Positions 42,701 through 53,663 of a DNA stretch of 64,000 nucleotides are shown here, one piece after another. How positions within the stretch are numbered: the first letter of the stretch is position 1; each line of letters starts with the position of its first letter. The notes beneath the pieces are model-generated. The model was not told the origin of the DNA, did no database searches, and saw only the letters and a program-made list of their open reading frames with translations. A program made the translations under genes and the position numbers. Source of the DNA: Coenobita brevimanus (Eukaryota; Arthropoda; Malacostraca; Decapoda; Coenobitidae); assembly GCA_032717465.1 (NCBI GenBank), contig CM064666.1, positions 21,037,732 through 21,101,731 of the forward strand, given 5' to 3'.

Positions 42701-44279
42701 ATGTCTACCAGCATCTATGTACAGGAAACAAAAGATATGGGGCTTACGGATCCAGAGAAAATAAAGGACTATCTCCTCTCTCGGTTCAATTACGAGCAGC
42801 AACGCGAGAATGATGCTCGTGAAGAGCATCGAATTCAGCATGAGGAACGCGAAAAAGAGCGCGAATACGAACGAGAACAGCGCGAACACGAGCAAGAACA
42901 ACGCGAATATGAGTGTGAACAACGAGAGAGAGAACGAGAATACGAACGTGCCGAGCGAGAAGCACACAAAAAACATGAACTTGAAGTGTTGAAGCTCAAG
43001 CAAGTTTCCTTGGCTTCAGACACATTTGGTGCAGCTGGCCCAAGCTCCACGAGCGCTATCCCTGCACATATTATGGCGACCCCACATATCAAGCTTTCCC
43101 CATACAAGGAAGGCGAGCGAATCGAGCCATACATAGCTCGTTTTGAAGACATGGCTCAACTTTACCAGCTGGATGATGCAGCTAAGCGGCTTCAGTTTCT
43201 TAACCTGTTTGAGGGCCCTGCCCTCGATATTCTTCACAGAATTCGTGGAGACAATCTCACGTATGAGATGATGAAGGCCGCACTCGTCAAAGTGTATGAT
43301 CTCACAGTTGACGATGCCAAGAGTCAGTTCATGAGGGTGCGTTTACAGGAAAAAGAGACTGCCATTCAGTTTCTTGGCCGGCTTACTGCTTACTTAGATG
43401 AGTGGATGGAGAAAGATGAAACTCCTTCCACACGTGAGGGGATAATTGACCTTATGCTGTGCACGCAGCAAGAAAAGTCGTGGCCTACTGAACTTATGGC
43501 TCAGCTTAAGATCTGCCAGGTAAGAGATGCCAGCCAAATGGTGAAGAAGGCTGATGCATTTTTCACTGCATATGGGTATCAAACTCGCAAGCAGCATACC
43601 TGGATCAGGAAACCTGATAAATCTGGGAAACCGTCTCAGACTGAACCCCAGCAACAAGGCTGTTCTCAGAATAATGGCCAAGGCCCAAAACCGCAGAAGA
43701 AAGACCAGGGGCAAAACACTCAGAAACCTTAGTGGAAGTGGTACGACGACCAGCAGCAGTACCTTTAATTCAAGCAGCAGCAGGGCAAGGACAAACCATG
43801 TAACCCTCAGTCAGGACAATCGACTTTAGTGTATCAGAGGCAGGATGCAAATGCAGGACTTATGCCACAACAAGCTTACAGTGGTGCCAACCCCACCAGT
43901 ACAGGTACTTCCCCGCAGTTCACTAGTTACCCAGCGACAGTGAGCCCGCCTCCACAGATGGCCAATGCTCCATCTCCCCAGGCAGTGAGTACAACCCGTC
44001 AGGTATCAAATTCTCAGTGCACCATATTTGCCACATCATTTATTCAGCAGCCTAATCAGTGGCTAGCTGCTTCCTTCACAGGCTCTCCCACAGGTGACAG
44101 TCCTTCTTTGTTCAGCCAGGGTTTGTAGGAGACACCTGTGAAGGTCCTGAGAGACAATGGTTCCTCAGGTTGCTCTGTTAAGCAGAGTCTAGTTCGGCCT
44201 GAGCAGTACACAGGTCGACAGATCCAAGCTAACCTTATTGATGAATCAGTGAGACTGTTCCCTGAGGCACGTATCCAGG
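42701..44279 (+). pseudogene. Element G gag, first copy (truncated at rearrangement)
   Basis: It starts MSTSIYVQETKDMGL (42701). Residues about 45-105 are a highly charged Glu/Arg coiled coil (EREYEREQREHEQ repeats). The gag core follows (HIKLSPYKEGERIEPYIARF, then LFEGPALDILHRI), with SCAN-like helices, and a basic Gln/Lys-rich tail. TAG at 43730-43732 ends the 343-codon frame. Downstream are further stops, then the protease start VLRDNGSSGC (about 44144). It is cut at 44279, where LINE-Q ORF1 begins. No CCHC knuckle is present. Confidence 0.85.
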
Positions 44280-46894
44280 CTGAGGAATCTAGCCAGGTGA
44301 CAGCTGAAGCTGATGGTTCACTGCTGGTCCAGTCCCCACCTAGGGATGTTGTTGGGCAACTTGCTGGTGCTTCAGATCTAAAGCATAGGATGTCCTCCTC
44401 AAATTATTCGAGTCCTGTGGACTCTACTTCCACTCCTGGGGCTTCTGGTGGAGGCACTGGCCGTCCTACACCTCCAAAGACTGCTCCCAAGCCACCTTCC
44501 AAACAAACTGGTATGCCCACTCCAAGAAGGAGTGTTGTAAAACTTACTTCCCTATCCTCACGTTTGTCTTCATATATTAGACAGAGGGTGTGGGTTTCTG
44601 GTGCTGGGCAGGCTTCTGTGAAGGGTCTTCATAAGCATCAATCCAAACCTGCTCGCTTGTCAGATGTGCAGTCCTGCACTTAATCATCATATCCTCCATT
44701 ATGGGTTCCATCATCCAGTGGAATTGTCGGGGTTTACGTGCCAACTATGAGGAATTGTGTCATTTTGTTTCCCAATTTACTCCTCTGTGCATGTGCATCC
44801 AGGAGACCATGGTGGGCGACACTGTTCCTTCCAGTCCTTCTGGCTACCTTGCCTTTTATTCTGATCCTGTGCCAGGCCAAGGTCATCAAGGAGGTGCTGC
44901 TGTCTTCCTTCACAAGGATATTCCATACAGTCATCTGGACATCTCCACTCCCCTGCAAGCTGTCGCTGTCCGGATGTTTTTACGTCGACAGTATACAATC
45001 TGCAGTCTTTATTTTCCTATTAGTGCTACTGTTGAAAGGGCGGATCTGGAACGCCTTATTCATGACCTTCCTTCTCCCTTTCTGTTACTAGGAGATATGA
45101 ATCCTCACCATCCGCTATGGGGAAACAGTGAGGCCAACCCTCGGGGTGTAATGTTGGCCTCTGTAGTGGAAGATGAGGAGTTAGACATTTTCAGTACCAA
45201 TAAAATAACTTATTTCCATAGTCAGACTAGAACTTTTACTGCCATTGATTTGTCTTTATGCTCAGCTGATGCTATTTTAGATTTTACCTGGGATGTGTTG
45301 CCAGACCTGTATGCCAGCGACCATTTTTCGTTACTTTTAACTGCTAGTGCCAGTGGACCTCAGCCACGTCTTCCTCGCTGGCTTCTGGATAAGGCTAACT
45401 GGCCACGTTTCGGGGAATTAAGTTCCATTTCCTTTTCTGTCAACGAGTCTAGCTGTCTTACTGAAGCTGTCATATTTCAATACCGTGTTGCACTCAGCAG
45501 CCCTATTATCTATTCCTAAAACAAAGGATCAGTTTCCTAAACATCCAGTTCCTTGGTGGAACACTGAGTGCAGTTCTGCATTGAGAGCCAAATGAGTCGC
45601 CTTCTCTCGAGTTCATCATCACCGTGGAGATCCACAGTATTTGGTGGCGTATCAGAGGGCACGAGCTCATATGAGGCGGATTTTAAAGGAGGCCAGGCGT
45701 CCTTCCTGGAAGGGTTATGTTTCCTCCATTAGTTCGAGGAATTCCATCACCCAGGTGTGGAACCGGGCAAGGAAACTTTTAGGAAAATATACTGTTCCCT
45801 CCCCTCCTGTTTTATCTGCAGCAGGTGGAACTGTGGCTGATCCATTTGCTGTTGCAGAGTTGCTTACTGATCATTTTGCCAGTGTGTCAAAGAAGGATGC
45901 AGATACGCCTTTGGCTTCCCACCGTCGGCGCCTAGAGTCTTGTGGTCTCAGTTTTGCCTCTGTTGGAGGAGAGCCTTACAATATTCCAGTTTCAATTTCT
46001 GAACTCCAGGTGCCTCTGTCACAGTGCCATGATTCCTGTACTGGTTATGATGATATTCCTTGTGCCTTTTTACGCCACTTGTCTGATGAGTCCCTGTTGT
46101 TTTTGCTTTCACTGTTTAATAAGATCTGGTGTTCTGGGGACTTCCCAGCTTGTTGGGGTGTTACTGTAGTTATCCCCATCCCCAAACCAGGTAAGGACCA
46201 CCTACAGGCAATGAATTATCAGCCTATTGCTTTGACGTCTTGTATATGTAAAGTTTTGGAAAACATGGTCAATGTTAGACTTGTGTGGTTTTTAGAGAGA
46301 GGTGACTTCTTATCCCCTGCCCAGTATGGTTTTCGAAAAATGCGATCTACCTCTGATGCACTACTGTCCTTGGAATCTTCTGTCACTGAGGCTTTCTCCA
46401 CTAACCAACACCAGGTCACGGTCTTCTTCGATCTGGAGAAGGCTTATGACACTGCCTGGCGTCATGGTATTTTACTCTGTCTTCATGAGTTTGGTCTTCA
46501 TGGACGCTTACCTATTTTTATTCAACAGTTTTTATCTAACCGAATTTTAAGGGTGCGAGTGGGAGGAGTGCTTTCTACTGCACGAGCACTAGAAGATGGA
46601 GTACCACAGGGGAGTATCCTTAGTGTTACTCTGTTTGCTGTAACCATTAACAGTGTCATTAGTGTACTTCCTAATGGTGTACGAGGATCACTGTATGTCA
46701 ATGACCTCTTGATTTCCTTTACCGCGTCTAGAATGTCTCTGATAGAGAGGAAGTTGCAACTAGCTCTCAATCGAATTTCTGACTGGGGAGGAACTTGCAG
46801 TTTCCATTTTTCCTCAACAAAGACAGTGGCTATGCACTTTTGTCATCTTCAAGGGGTTCACCCTGACCCTGACTTGTATCTCTATGGTAGGAGA
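44280..46894 (+). mobile_element. LINE-Q second copy: ORF1 tail to RT palm
   Basis: Begins CTGAGGAATCTAGCC, equivalent to 37493 in the first copy, after a CAGG shared with the G sequence. It runs through the ORF1 end (44683), ORF2 start (44701) and RT to 46894, where LINE-P is inserted. Beyond 46555 it supplies the RT part missing from the first copy. ORF2 resumes at 56088. Confidence 0.88.
44701..46894 (+). pseudogene. LINE-Q ORF2, second copy (endonuclease, RT), split by LINE-P
   Basis: It starts MGSIIQWNCRGLRANYEEL, 17 bases after the ORF1 stop. The endonuclease (to 45519) has IQETMVGD, LLLGDMNPHHP and ASDHFSLLL. After a break, the frame 45641-46894 is open through linker and RT: KPGKDHLQAMNYQ, RSTSDALLSLESS, FFDLEKAYDTAW (motif A) and GVPQGSILSVTLF (motif B). 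YVND at 46694-46705 replaces YVDD. It stops at the LINE-P insertion inside the DLYLYGRR segment. Confidence 0.87.
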
Positions 46895-46895
46895 A
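46883..46895 (+). repeat. Left TSD of LINE-P
   Basis: TATGGTAGGAGAA here and TATGATAGGAGAA at 56075-56087: 12 of 13 bases match. Confidence 0.85.
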
Positions 46896-47642
46896 CCCCG
46901 CTGCAGGGGGTCACTTTGACATGGTAGCGGGACTTGAAGCGTGGTTGGCAGTGCCACCTACTTTGGAGGTATGCCTACTTTTGTAGGGTTCGGCATTTGT
47001 TGGCCATGTGGACTAAGCACCCCCTACATCACTGGTAGAGGGGGCCTGCTGGTGATGTTAGTCCCAGCCCATTTTCCATCTAGGGTAGGACTGTTGCCTC
47101 CCCACGTGTTTGCCGTGCGTGGTGTCCTGTATTGCTGGGAGACGGGAGTCCTGGAGGTTGAGCGATGCTGCACGATGCGCCCTGCAACTAGCAATACACC
47201 TCTTTGGTCCCTTATTCTGGCTAGACGGGTGGCCTGGTTGGGCCCGACCAGGTCAATCGGCTGGTCATTCGTTGGCCAGGGTCAAGTGGGCACTGGGGGG
47301 CCTGATGACTCCTACCGTCCTGGAGTCACCCTTGCCCAGGTCCCCTGGTGGTTACCCGCGTATACTCTCCTGCTACCTCTGGGGTCACCAGTGGTGTTAT
47401 CCCTGGGATATGACCTCCCCTTGTTGGGCTCCATGGTGGGTGGACAGGTGGGGGAATGAAGTTTCTGTTGTATATTAATGGATTATTTAACAAAAAATAC
47501 TGTTGATGACACCTCATCTGTCCCTGGTAATTCTGCGGAATAATTCTCTTTAATTGACACATTAGAGCCTTTCCAGGCCCCAAAGGACTATCCTCCACTG
47601 ACCCAGAGTTCAACTGGGAATAGGAGGTCACGTCGGTTTGGT

Positions 47643-49189
47643 TTGGCTCCGGGGTTCAGTCCGGAAGAGAGTGAACCAGAGACTTTCACTAAGTATCTAC
47701 CACTGAAACCCTCTGCTGGTGGTTCAGTGCTGGATATAGATATTTTTGAACTGCACCAAGCCATTGTTTCTGCTTGTGGCCGTGAACCGGTGATCTCAAC
47801 CCAGGGGGATGGTAGCCTACTTATCGAGGTATCCTCCCCAGCAGAAAGCTCCCACTCCAGAATCTGACCTCCATATCTGGCAACAGTATGTCCTGTGTAC
47901 CCCATGGCACCTTCAGCCAAAGTAAGGGGGTTATTTGCTCTCGGGACCTCGTGTGGTACCCTGAGTCACAGTTATTAGAAGAACTATGCTCTTATGGTGT
48001 TGTAAAGGTTGACCGGGTACAGAAGAAGATCGATGATATTCTGACCCCGACTCCGACACTGTTTCTGACCTTTGACCTCTTAACGTTGCCTGCTTCCATG
48101 AAACTTACTTGGCTCTCTCTGCCTGTGAAGCCTTATGTTCCAAACCCAAAGCGGTATTTCCACTGTCAGGGGTATGGGCATGTTAGCAAATTTTGCCGAC
48201 GTGCACTGGCTGGCCATCCTGGTGTTTGTGCCTCCTATGGCGAAATGAGTCATACCAGTGATTGTCCAGGACCCCTTAAATGCTATCACTGTGGGGGTCC
48301 TCATGCTGTATTTTCCAAAATCTGTCCTCGCTACTGCCTTGAAAAGGAGGTATTGAGCATTCGTGCATGTGAGAAGGTTTCTTTTCCAGAAGCAAAGAGG
48401 AGGGCCCAGACTCTCTTCTTTCAGCCTGGAGTTTCTTATGCTTCTGTCCTTTCTGGGGCGCCATTATGTCGTTCTCTGTTCCAAAAGTTGCCACGACTCT
48501 TTACAGTGACCACTTCCCCATCTACTGAAATGACAGATGTTAACCCTGGAATTACTAATACGTGTGTGACTGATGCTCTTCCACCCACTGCTCCAACGGT
48601 CTCTTCCTCCACTTCAGTGGCTGATGGTTTGCATACTTCTGTGGTAGTGGCAGATTTACATGTTGACGAGACTCAACCACCCTTGTCCAGTGTGGACGAG
48701 GCTCCTTCTGTACCCAGCAAACCTCACCGTAATTCGTCAGTCTTCAGAGCCTGAAAACCGGCAACCTAAGGTCTCTGTTGTCGAACTTTGTATCAACCTC
48801 TTTACTGTTCCCTCTGCCTCAGAGGCTGAGGGGTCTAGACAAGTGGAAGCTGCTGCTGCTGGTTCGCCTGTAGTCAGGTCCCCACCTGGGGATGGTGTTG
48901 GAGAGATCATTGGTGCATCCGCTCTGAAAAATACAATGTTATCCTCGCAGAGTTCTAATCCTGTCGACTCTCTTCCACTTGTGGAGCTTCTAATGGTGGC
49001 ACTGACCATCCCACATCTCCCAAGGTGGCCTTCAAGCCTCTTTCCAAGCCGAATGTTAATCCATCTCAAAGGAAGAATGTTGTAAAACTTTTCTCTTCAG
49101 CGTCCTCACTTTTGCCCACTGATGATCGACATAAAGCGTGGGTTCTTGGTGCAGGGCAGTCTCTTACCAAGGGCTTTTCTAAGCATCAT
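47643..49189 (+). pseudogene. LINE-P ORF1 (broken, cut at 49189)
   Basis: 47643-47867 encodes the N-terminal domain (MAPGFSPEESEPETFTKYLP). A shift leads to 47888-48754 with KIDDILTPTPTLFLTFDLLTLP and zinc knuckles CFHC/YFHCQGYGHVSKFC-type (first Cys lost, reads YFHC), CASYGEMSHTSDC (third ligand Cys to Tyr) and CYHCGGPHAVFSKIC. Two of three knuckles therefore deviate. The tail (48660-49189) is in other frames and stops mid-block at AAGCATCAT, joined to element G. Confidence 0.82.
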
Positions 49190-49235
49190 AGCAGTCAGTA
49201 CTTAGTCCTTAGTTCACTTAGATTGACTTAGCATC

Positions 49236-51199
49236 ATGTCTACCAGCATCTTTGTACAGGAAGCAAAAGATATGGGGCTTATGGATCCGGAGAAAATAAA
49301 GGACTATGTCCTTTCTCGGTTTAATTCGAGCAGCAACACGAAAATGATGCTCGTGAAGAGCGTCGAATTCAGCTTGAGGAACGTGAAAAAGAGCGCGAAT
49401 ACGAGCGAGAACAGCGCGAACACAAGTGAGAACAACGCGAATACCAGCATGAACAACGAGAGAGAGAATGAGAACACGAACGTGCCGAGCGAGAAGCACG
49501 CAAAAAACATGAACTTGAAGTGTTGAAGCTCAAGCAAGATTCTTTGGCTTCAGACACATTTGGTGCAGCTGGCCCAAGCTCCACGAGCGCTATCTCTGCA
49601 CATATTATGGCGACCCCACACATCAAGCTTTCCCCATACAAGGAAGGCGAGCGAATTGAGCCATACATAGCCCGTTTTCAAGACATGGTTCAACTTTACC
49701 AGCTGGATGATGCAGCTAAATGGCTTCAGTTTCTTAGCTTGTTTGAGGGCCCTGCCCTCGATATTCTCCACAGAATTCGTGGAGACAATTTCACGTATGA
49801 GATGATAAAGGCCGCACTCATCAAAGTGTACGGTCTCACAGTTGACAATGCCGAGAATCAGTTCATGAGGGTGCATTTACAGGAAAAAGAGACTGCCTTT
49901 CAGTTTCTTGACCGGCTTACTGCTTACTTAGATGAGTGGATGGAGAAAAATGAAACTCCTTCCACGCGTGAGGGGATAATTGACCTTATGCTGCGCACAC
50001 AGCTAGAAAAGTCATGGCCTACTAATCTTATAGCTCAGCTTAAGATCTGCCAGGTAAGAGATGCCAGCCAAATGGTGAAGAAGGCTGATGCATTTTTCAC
50101 ATACTGGTATCAAACTTGCAAGCAGCATACCTGGAACAGGAAACCTGATAAATCTGGGAAACCGTCTCAGACTGAACCCCAGCAACAAGGCCGTTCTAAG
50201 AATAATGGCCAAGGCCCAAAACCGCAGAAGAAGGACCAGGGGCAAAACACTCAGAAACCTGAGTGGAAGTGGTACGACAAGCAGAAACCTAACCAGCAGC
50301 AGTACCGGTATTTCAAGCAGCAGCAGAGCAAGGACAAACCATGTAACCCTCAGTCAGGACAATCGACTTTAGTGTATCGGAGGCAGGATGTAAATGCAGG
50401 CCTTATGCCACAACAAGCGTACAGTGGTGCCAACCCTACCAGTACAGGTACTTCCCCGCAGTTCACTAGTTCCCCAGCGACAGTGAGCCCCCCTCCACAG
50501 ATGGCCAATGCTCCATCTCCCAAGGCAGTAAGTACGACCCCTCAGGTATCAAATTCTCAGGGCACCATGTTTGCCGCATCATTTATTCAGCTGCCTAATC
50601 AGTGGCTAGCTGCTTCCTCCACAAGCCCTCCCACAGGTGACAGTGCCTTCCTTGTTCAGCCAGGGTTTGTAGGAGACATTCCTGTGAAGGTCCTGAGAGA
50701 CAATGGTTCCTCAGGTTGCTCTGTTAAGCAGAGTCTAGTTCGGCCTGAGCAGTACACAGGTCGACAGATCCAAGCTAACCTTATTGATGGATCAGTGAGA
50801 TTGTTCCCTGAGGCACGTATCCAGGTGGCATCTCCATTTTACACTGGTACGACACTCGCAGTTGTCATGCCAGAACCTTTATTTGACCTTATCATAGGCA
50901 ATATTCCCGGTGCCAAGGATAGTTGCACCGAAAATGATGCTACTCAGACTTTGGCTACAGTAACACGAGCCATGGCTGAAGGTCCAGACTGTGTCACCCC
51001 AGTGACCATTGAATCACCACAAGATCTGATGTGTAGCCAAGTTGTTGTTCAAGAACAACATTCTGACCCGACACATGCTGCCGTGCGAAAGAAACAAAAG
51101 GGTAGAGTGATAAAATATGCACGGAGAGGTCAAGCCAAGTTCCTTCGTAAACAAGGACGGCTGTACCGTGAGTCACGAACACTCCAGGGTGAGGTTTGA
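49236..51199 (+). pseudogene. Element G gag-protease, second copy (559-codon frame)
   Basis: The start MSTSIFVQEAKDMGL lies in one frame (49236); a single-base loss near 49330 throws the coiled coil out of frame. From 49520 the frame is open for 559 codons: gag core, basic tail EWKWYDKQKPNQQQYR, a Pro/Ser/Thr spacer, and a protease-like domain VKVLRDNGSSGCSVKQSLV ... LFDLIIGNIPGAKD. The catalytic triad reads DNG where DTG or DSG is normal; the first copy has DNG too. It ends in the segment VIKYARRGQAKFLRKQGRLY, the entry to the integrase finger. Confidence 0.85.
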
Positions 51200-51604
51200 C
51201 TGCAGTTTGTTGTTCCCACCAAGTACCACCAAGCAGTGTTAGAATGGGGTCATTGTTCAGGTTCAGGAGGTCACATGGGCAAAAGGAAAACCCAGGGCCG
51301 TATCCGAGCTGACTTTTTCTGGCCAGGGATGGGACGAGAGATAGATAGTTTTGTGCGTTCCTGCAATGTGTGTCCACGTACCACTAATCAGGGACATGTC
51401 CTTCCTGTGCCGTTTGAAACCACACCTGTAATCTCTGAGTCAGTTGAGAGACAGGGCAGTGGTGAAGTGGGTGCAGACATGACGTCTCGCCCGTTGGCCC
51501 CACAGGACACTGTATGTCCAGGGCCTGTACATTCAGTACATATGTACCGTAAGTTAAGGGGGAAGTTTGAGAACCACGCAGAGACAGTCCGAGGCTGTGT
51601 ATGA
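51200..51604 (+). pseudogene. Element G integrase N-terminal zinc finger (fragment)
   Basis: After a TGA at 51197-51199 the same reading continues: LQFVVPTKYHQAVLEWGHCSG, then the HHCC finger HCSGSGGHMGKRKT ... FFWPGMGREID and CNVCPRT. The DDE core is missing: the sequence degenerates after GHVLPVPF and ends at 51604. Its place directly behind the protease parallels the 32300-34648 frame. Confidence 0.82.
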
Positions 51605-52636
51605 ATTACCTTGTGGAATGTCTCGAGCTGTGGGCCTCTCAGAGGATTCCCGGAGAATGCACATTATCCACATGAGTGTTCACACCCACGGTGGGTGTTA
51701 AAATGTGGCCTGCCCGAGATTACGTAGGGATTCTCAGCTTCCCGTCGTTAATCATAGAGTTTAACCAGTAAACTGGGTTCCATTAGTGAATTGCAGTGTT
51801 TGATGTCCTGCACAGATGCCCAATCTTTTCGCTAATTAGGTTTAGAGTTTAACCAGTAAACTAGGTTCCTTTAGCAAATCGCAGCATTTGATGTCCTGCA
51901 CAGATGCCCAGTCTTTTCACTCATGACCACGTTCCCTGGTTAATTTAGCGAATTGCAGCGTTTGATGTCCTGCACAAACGCCCAGTCTTTTCGCTAATTA
52001 AGTTTAGGGTTTAACCAGTAAACTGGGTCAGCGTTTGATGTCCTGCAGAAACGCCTTGACTACGTTTCCTGGTTAATAATGTAAATAGTGTACTTTTTGT
52101 AACATAAGTACTGATTGCTAGGCAGAGAGAGAGAAATGACACTTTTGATGCTCCACCTTGATTGCTTTCGCAGGTGCAGCTGGCAGGTGCAGCATTGCCA
52201 TGCAGAACAGCTGATTGTCCCTGACGCATGTTGCCACCTCTTCTCTTCTGCCTCGTCGTCATCATTTACTATTGATTTGCATTATGTAATTTTACGCGTA
52301 GGTAGAGTTACACCACAACTGTCACACCTACACCGTGTATTACATACATCACGCTACATAACAATTAGTTGTTAATGTAAATGTAGCGAACTTTTCACTC
52401 AGTTTGACCTGCGTACAGGATTTTTCACCATCGTCACGGAGATTTTCCCTTAAGCTTGTTTCTATTAACGTAAATACAAGTTTTCGCTCACTGGCGACTG
52501 TGACTTTCTCCTGTAGCAGGATAGCACACACACACCACAGTGTGAATCTTGTGTGACTGAGTTAGGATTTATATATATGTATATTGAAATTTTTTTTCCC
52601 TGACAAAAAAAAAAAATCATTTTTGATGAGGCGTAA
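51605..52636 (+). other. Non-coding interior of element G with degenerate tandem repeat
   Basis: Bases 51750-52060 hold three to four units of about 75-90 bases built on GTTTAACCAGTAAACT (51758, 51847, 52008) and TTTGATGTCCTGCA (51799, 51887, 51960, 52027). The rest shows no gene. A poly-A run at about 52604-52616 lies shortly before the 3' LTR. Confidence 0.75.
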
Positions 52637-53658
52637 TGTCGCAAGTCAGCGCGTCCTATATTTAAATAAACTCATGACATTAAACTTTGGTGGGAAACTG
52701 CAAATTCTAGTGGAATCCCAGTATTTATCACTCAGTTTAGCTGTCCCCGTATTTACTCAATCGGGAATGTTTTCAGGACATTTTTCACTATTTCGTAAGT
52801 GATCGTCTTTGTGCGTGACATTAGCACCTCCGCCTGAGTGATTTGTTATGGGCGTGCTTTGCTCATTCTAGCCATTAGCAAGTGCGGCTTGACACTCGCC
52901 TCTCTCTCTCACGATTTGAACTCAGTTAGGATTGAAGCGCTGTGAGACCAGGTTGTTCCTCAGAGGGTTCCTGAAGTCTCCACCTAGTGTGAGCCGGTGA
53001 GGGGATCAGCGAGTGTGGCAGTGTCCTTCCTCAGTAACGACGCCAAGTCCATTCCGCTTACCCCACTTTTCTGACCAGTATTTCTTTTCCTTTTTCCTAG
53101 GTTTAAGAGTTTAGCTTTTGAGTGAGCGAGTGAGTGCGATCTCCTTATTTTGAATTCATTTTGAAATGTAACGTAAATTTATTTCATTGTAATCAATAGA
53201 TTTAACAGTTCTTTTTCTTGAGCTTAATGTAATGGAAACTCATGTTTTACTTTCCATATTAAGCCTATTTCACTTATAGCTCTTATTTGCATAAACGTTT
53301 TGCATTATTCACAAATGGTACTTAGTCCAGTCCTTTTTATTAACTAAAATCCGTTGTGCCATCTAGGAGTTAATTGCACCAACAAGAACTTGTTTATCAT
53401 TAATAGCATTATTGATTGTCAGGGGTGGAGTCACTTTCTCCAGAAGCTAACAGTACTAATAAACAGCACGTGCGAATAATTAGTCTCTGCTGTGTACTGT
53501 TGAGAAAGTTTATAAATTCTCGTCCTTAGAAAATCAGCAAAGTAAGCCGGCATAAAGTAAACATTGCTTGATTTTCACAAGACAATTCATTGTCCTGCTC
53601 TCAAGTATTATTAAATATTATTCTTTAATATTGCATACTCTTTAAAAACCCCGTGACA
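52637..53658 (+). repeat. 3' LTR of element G
   Basis: 1022 bp, TGTCGC...GTGACA. The first terminus carries one substitution relative to the 5' LTR (TGTCAC). Confidence 0.92.
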
Positions 53659-53663
53659 GTTGC
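53659..53663 (+). repeat. Right 5-bp TSD of LTR element G
   Basis: GTTGC, matching 41353-41357, followed at once by the LINE-P RT codons VVIPIPKPGK. Confidence 0.85.

Larger units (their letters stand above)
49190..52636 (+). mobile_element. Element G interior, second copy, to 3' LTR
   Basis: Starts AGCAGTCAGTACTTAG, equivalent to 42655 in copy one. Gag, protease and the integrase finger are followed by about 1 kb without coding signal (51605-52636), including a degenerate tandem repeat, where integrase core, RT and RNase H would be expected. Confidence 0.83.
41358..53658 (+). mobile_element. LTR element G (Gypsy superfamily), interrupted by duplicated LINE sequence
   Basis: Outer LTRs (41358-42381, 52637-53658) and a GTTGC TSD show one original insertion into LINE-P. 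Inside, gag (42655-44279) is followed by LINE-Q and LINE-P segments (44280-49189) and then gag again from the same start (49190 onwards), protease, an integrase finger, a tandem-repeat block and the 3' LTR. No RT or RNase H is seen. Protease followed directly by integrase again suggests the Gmr1-like order. Confidence 0.85.
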
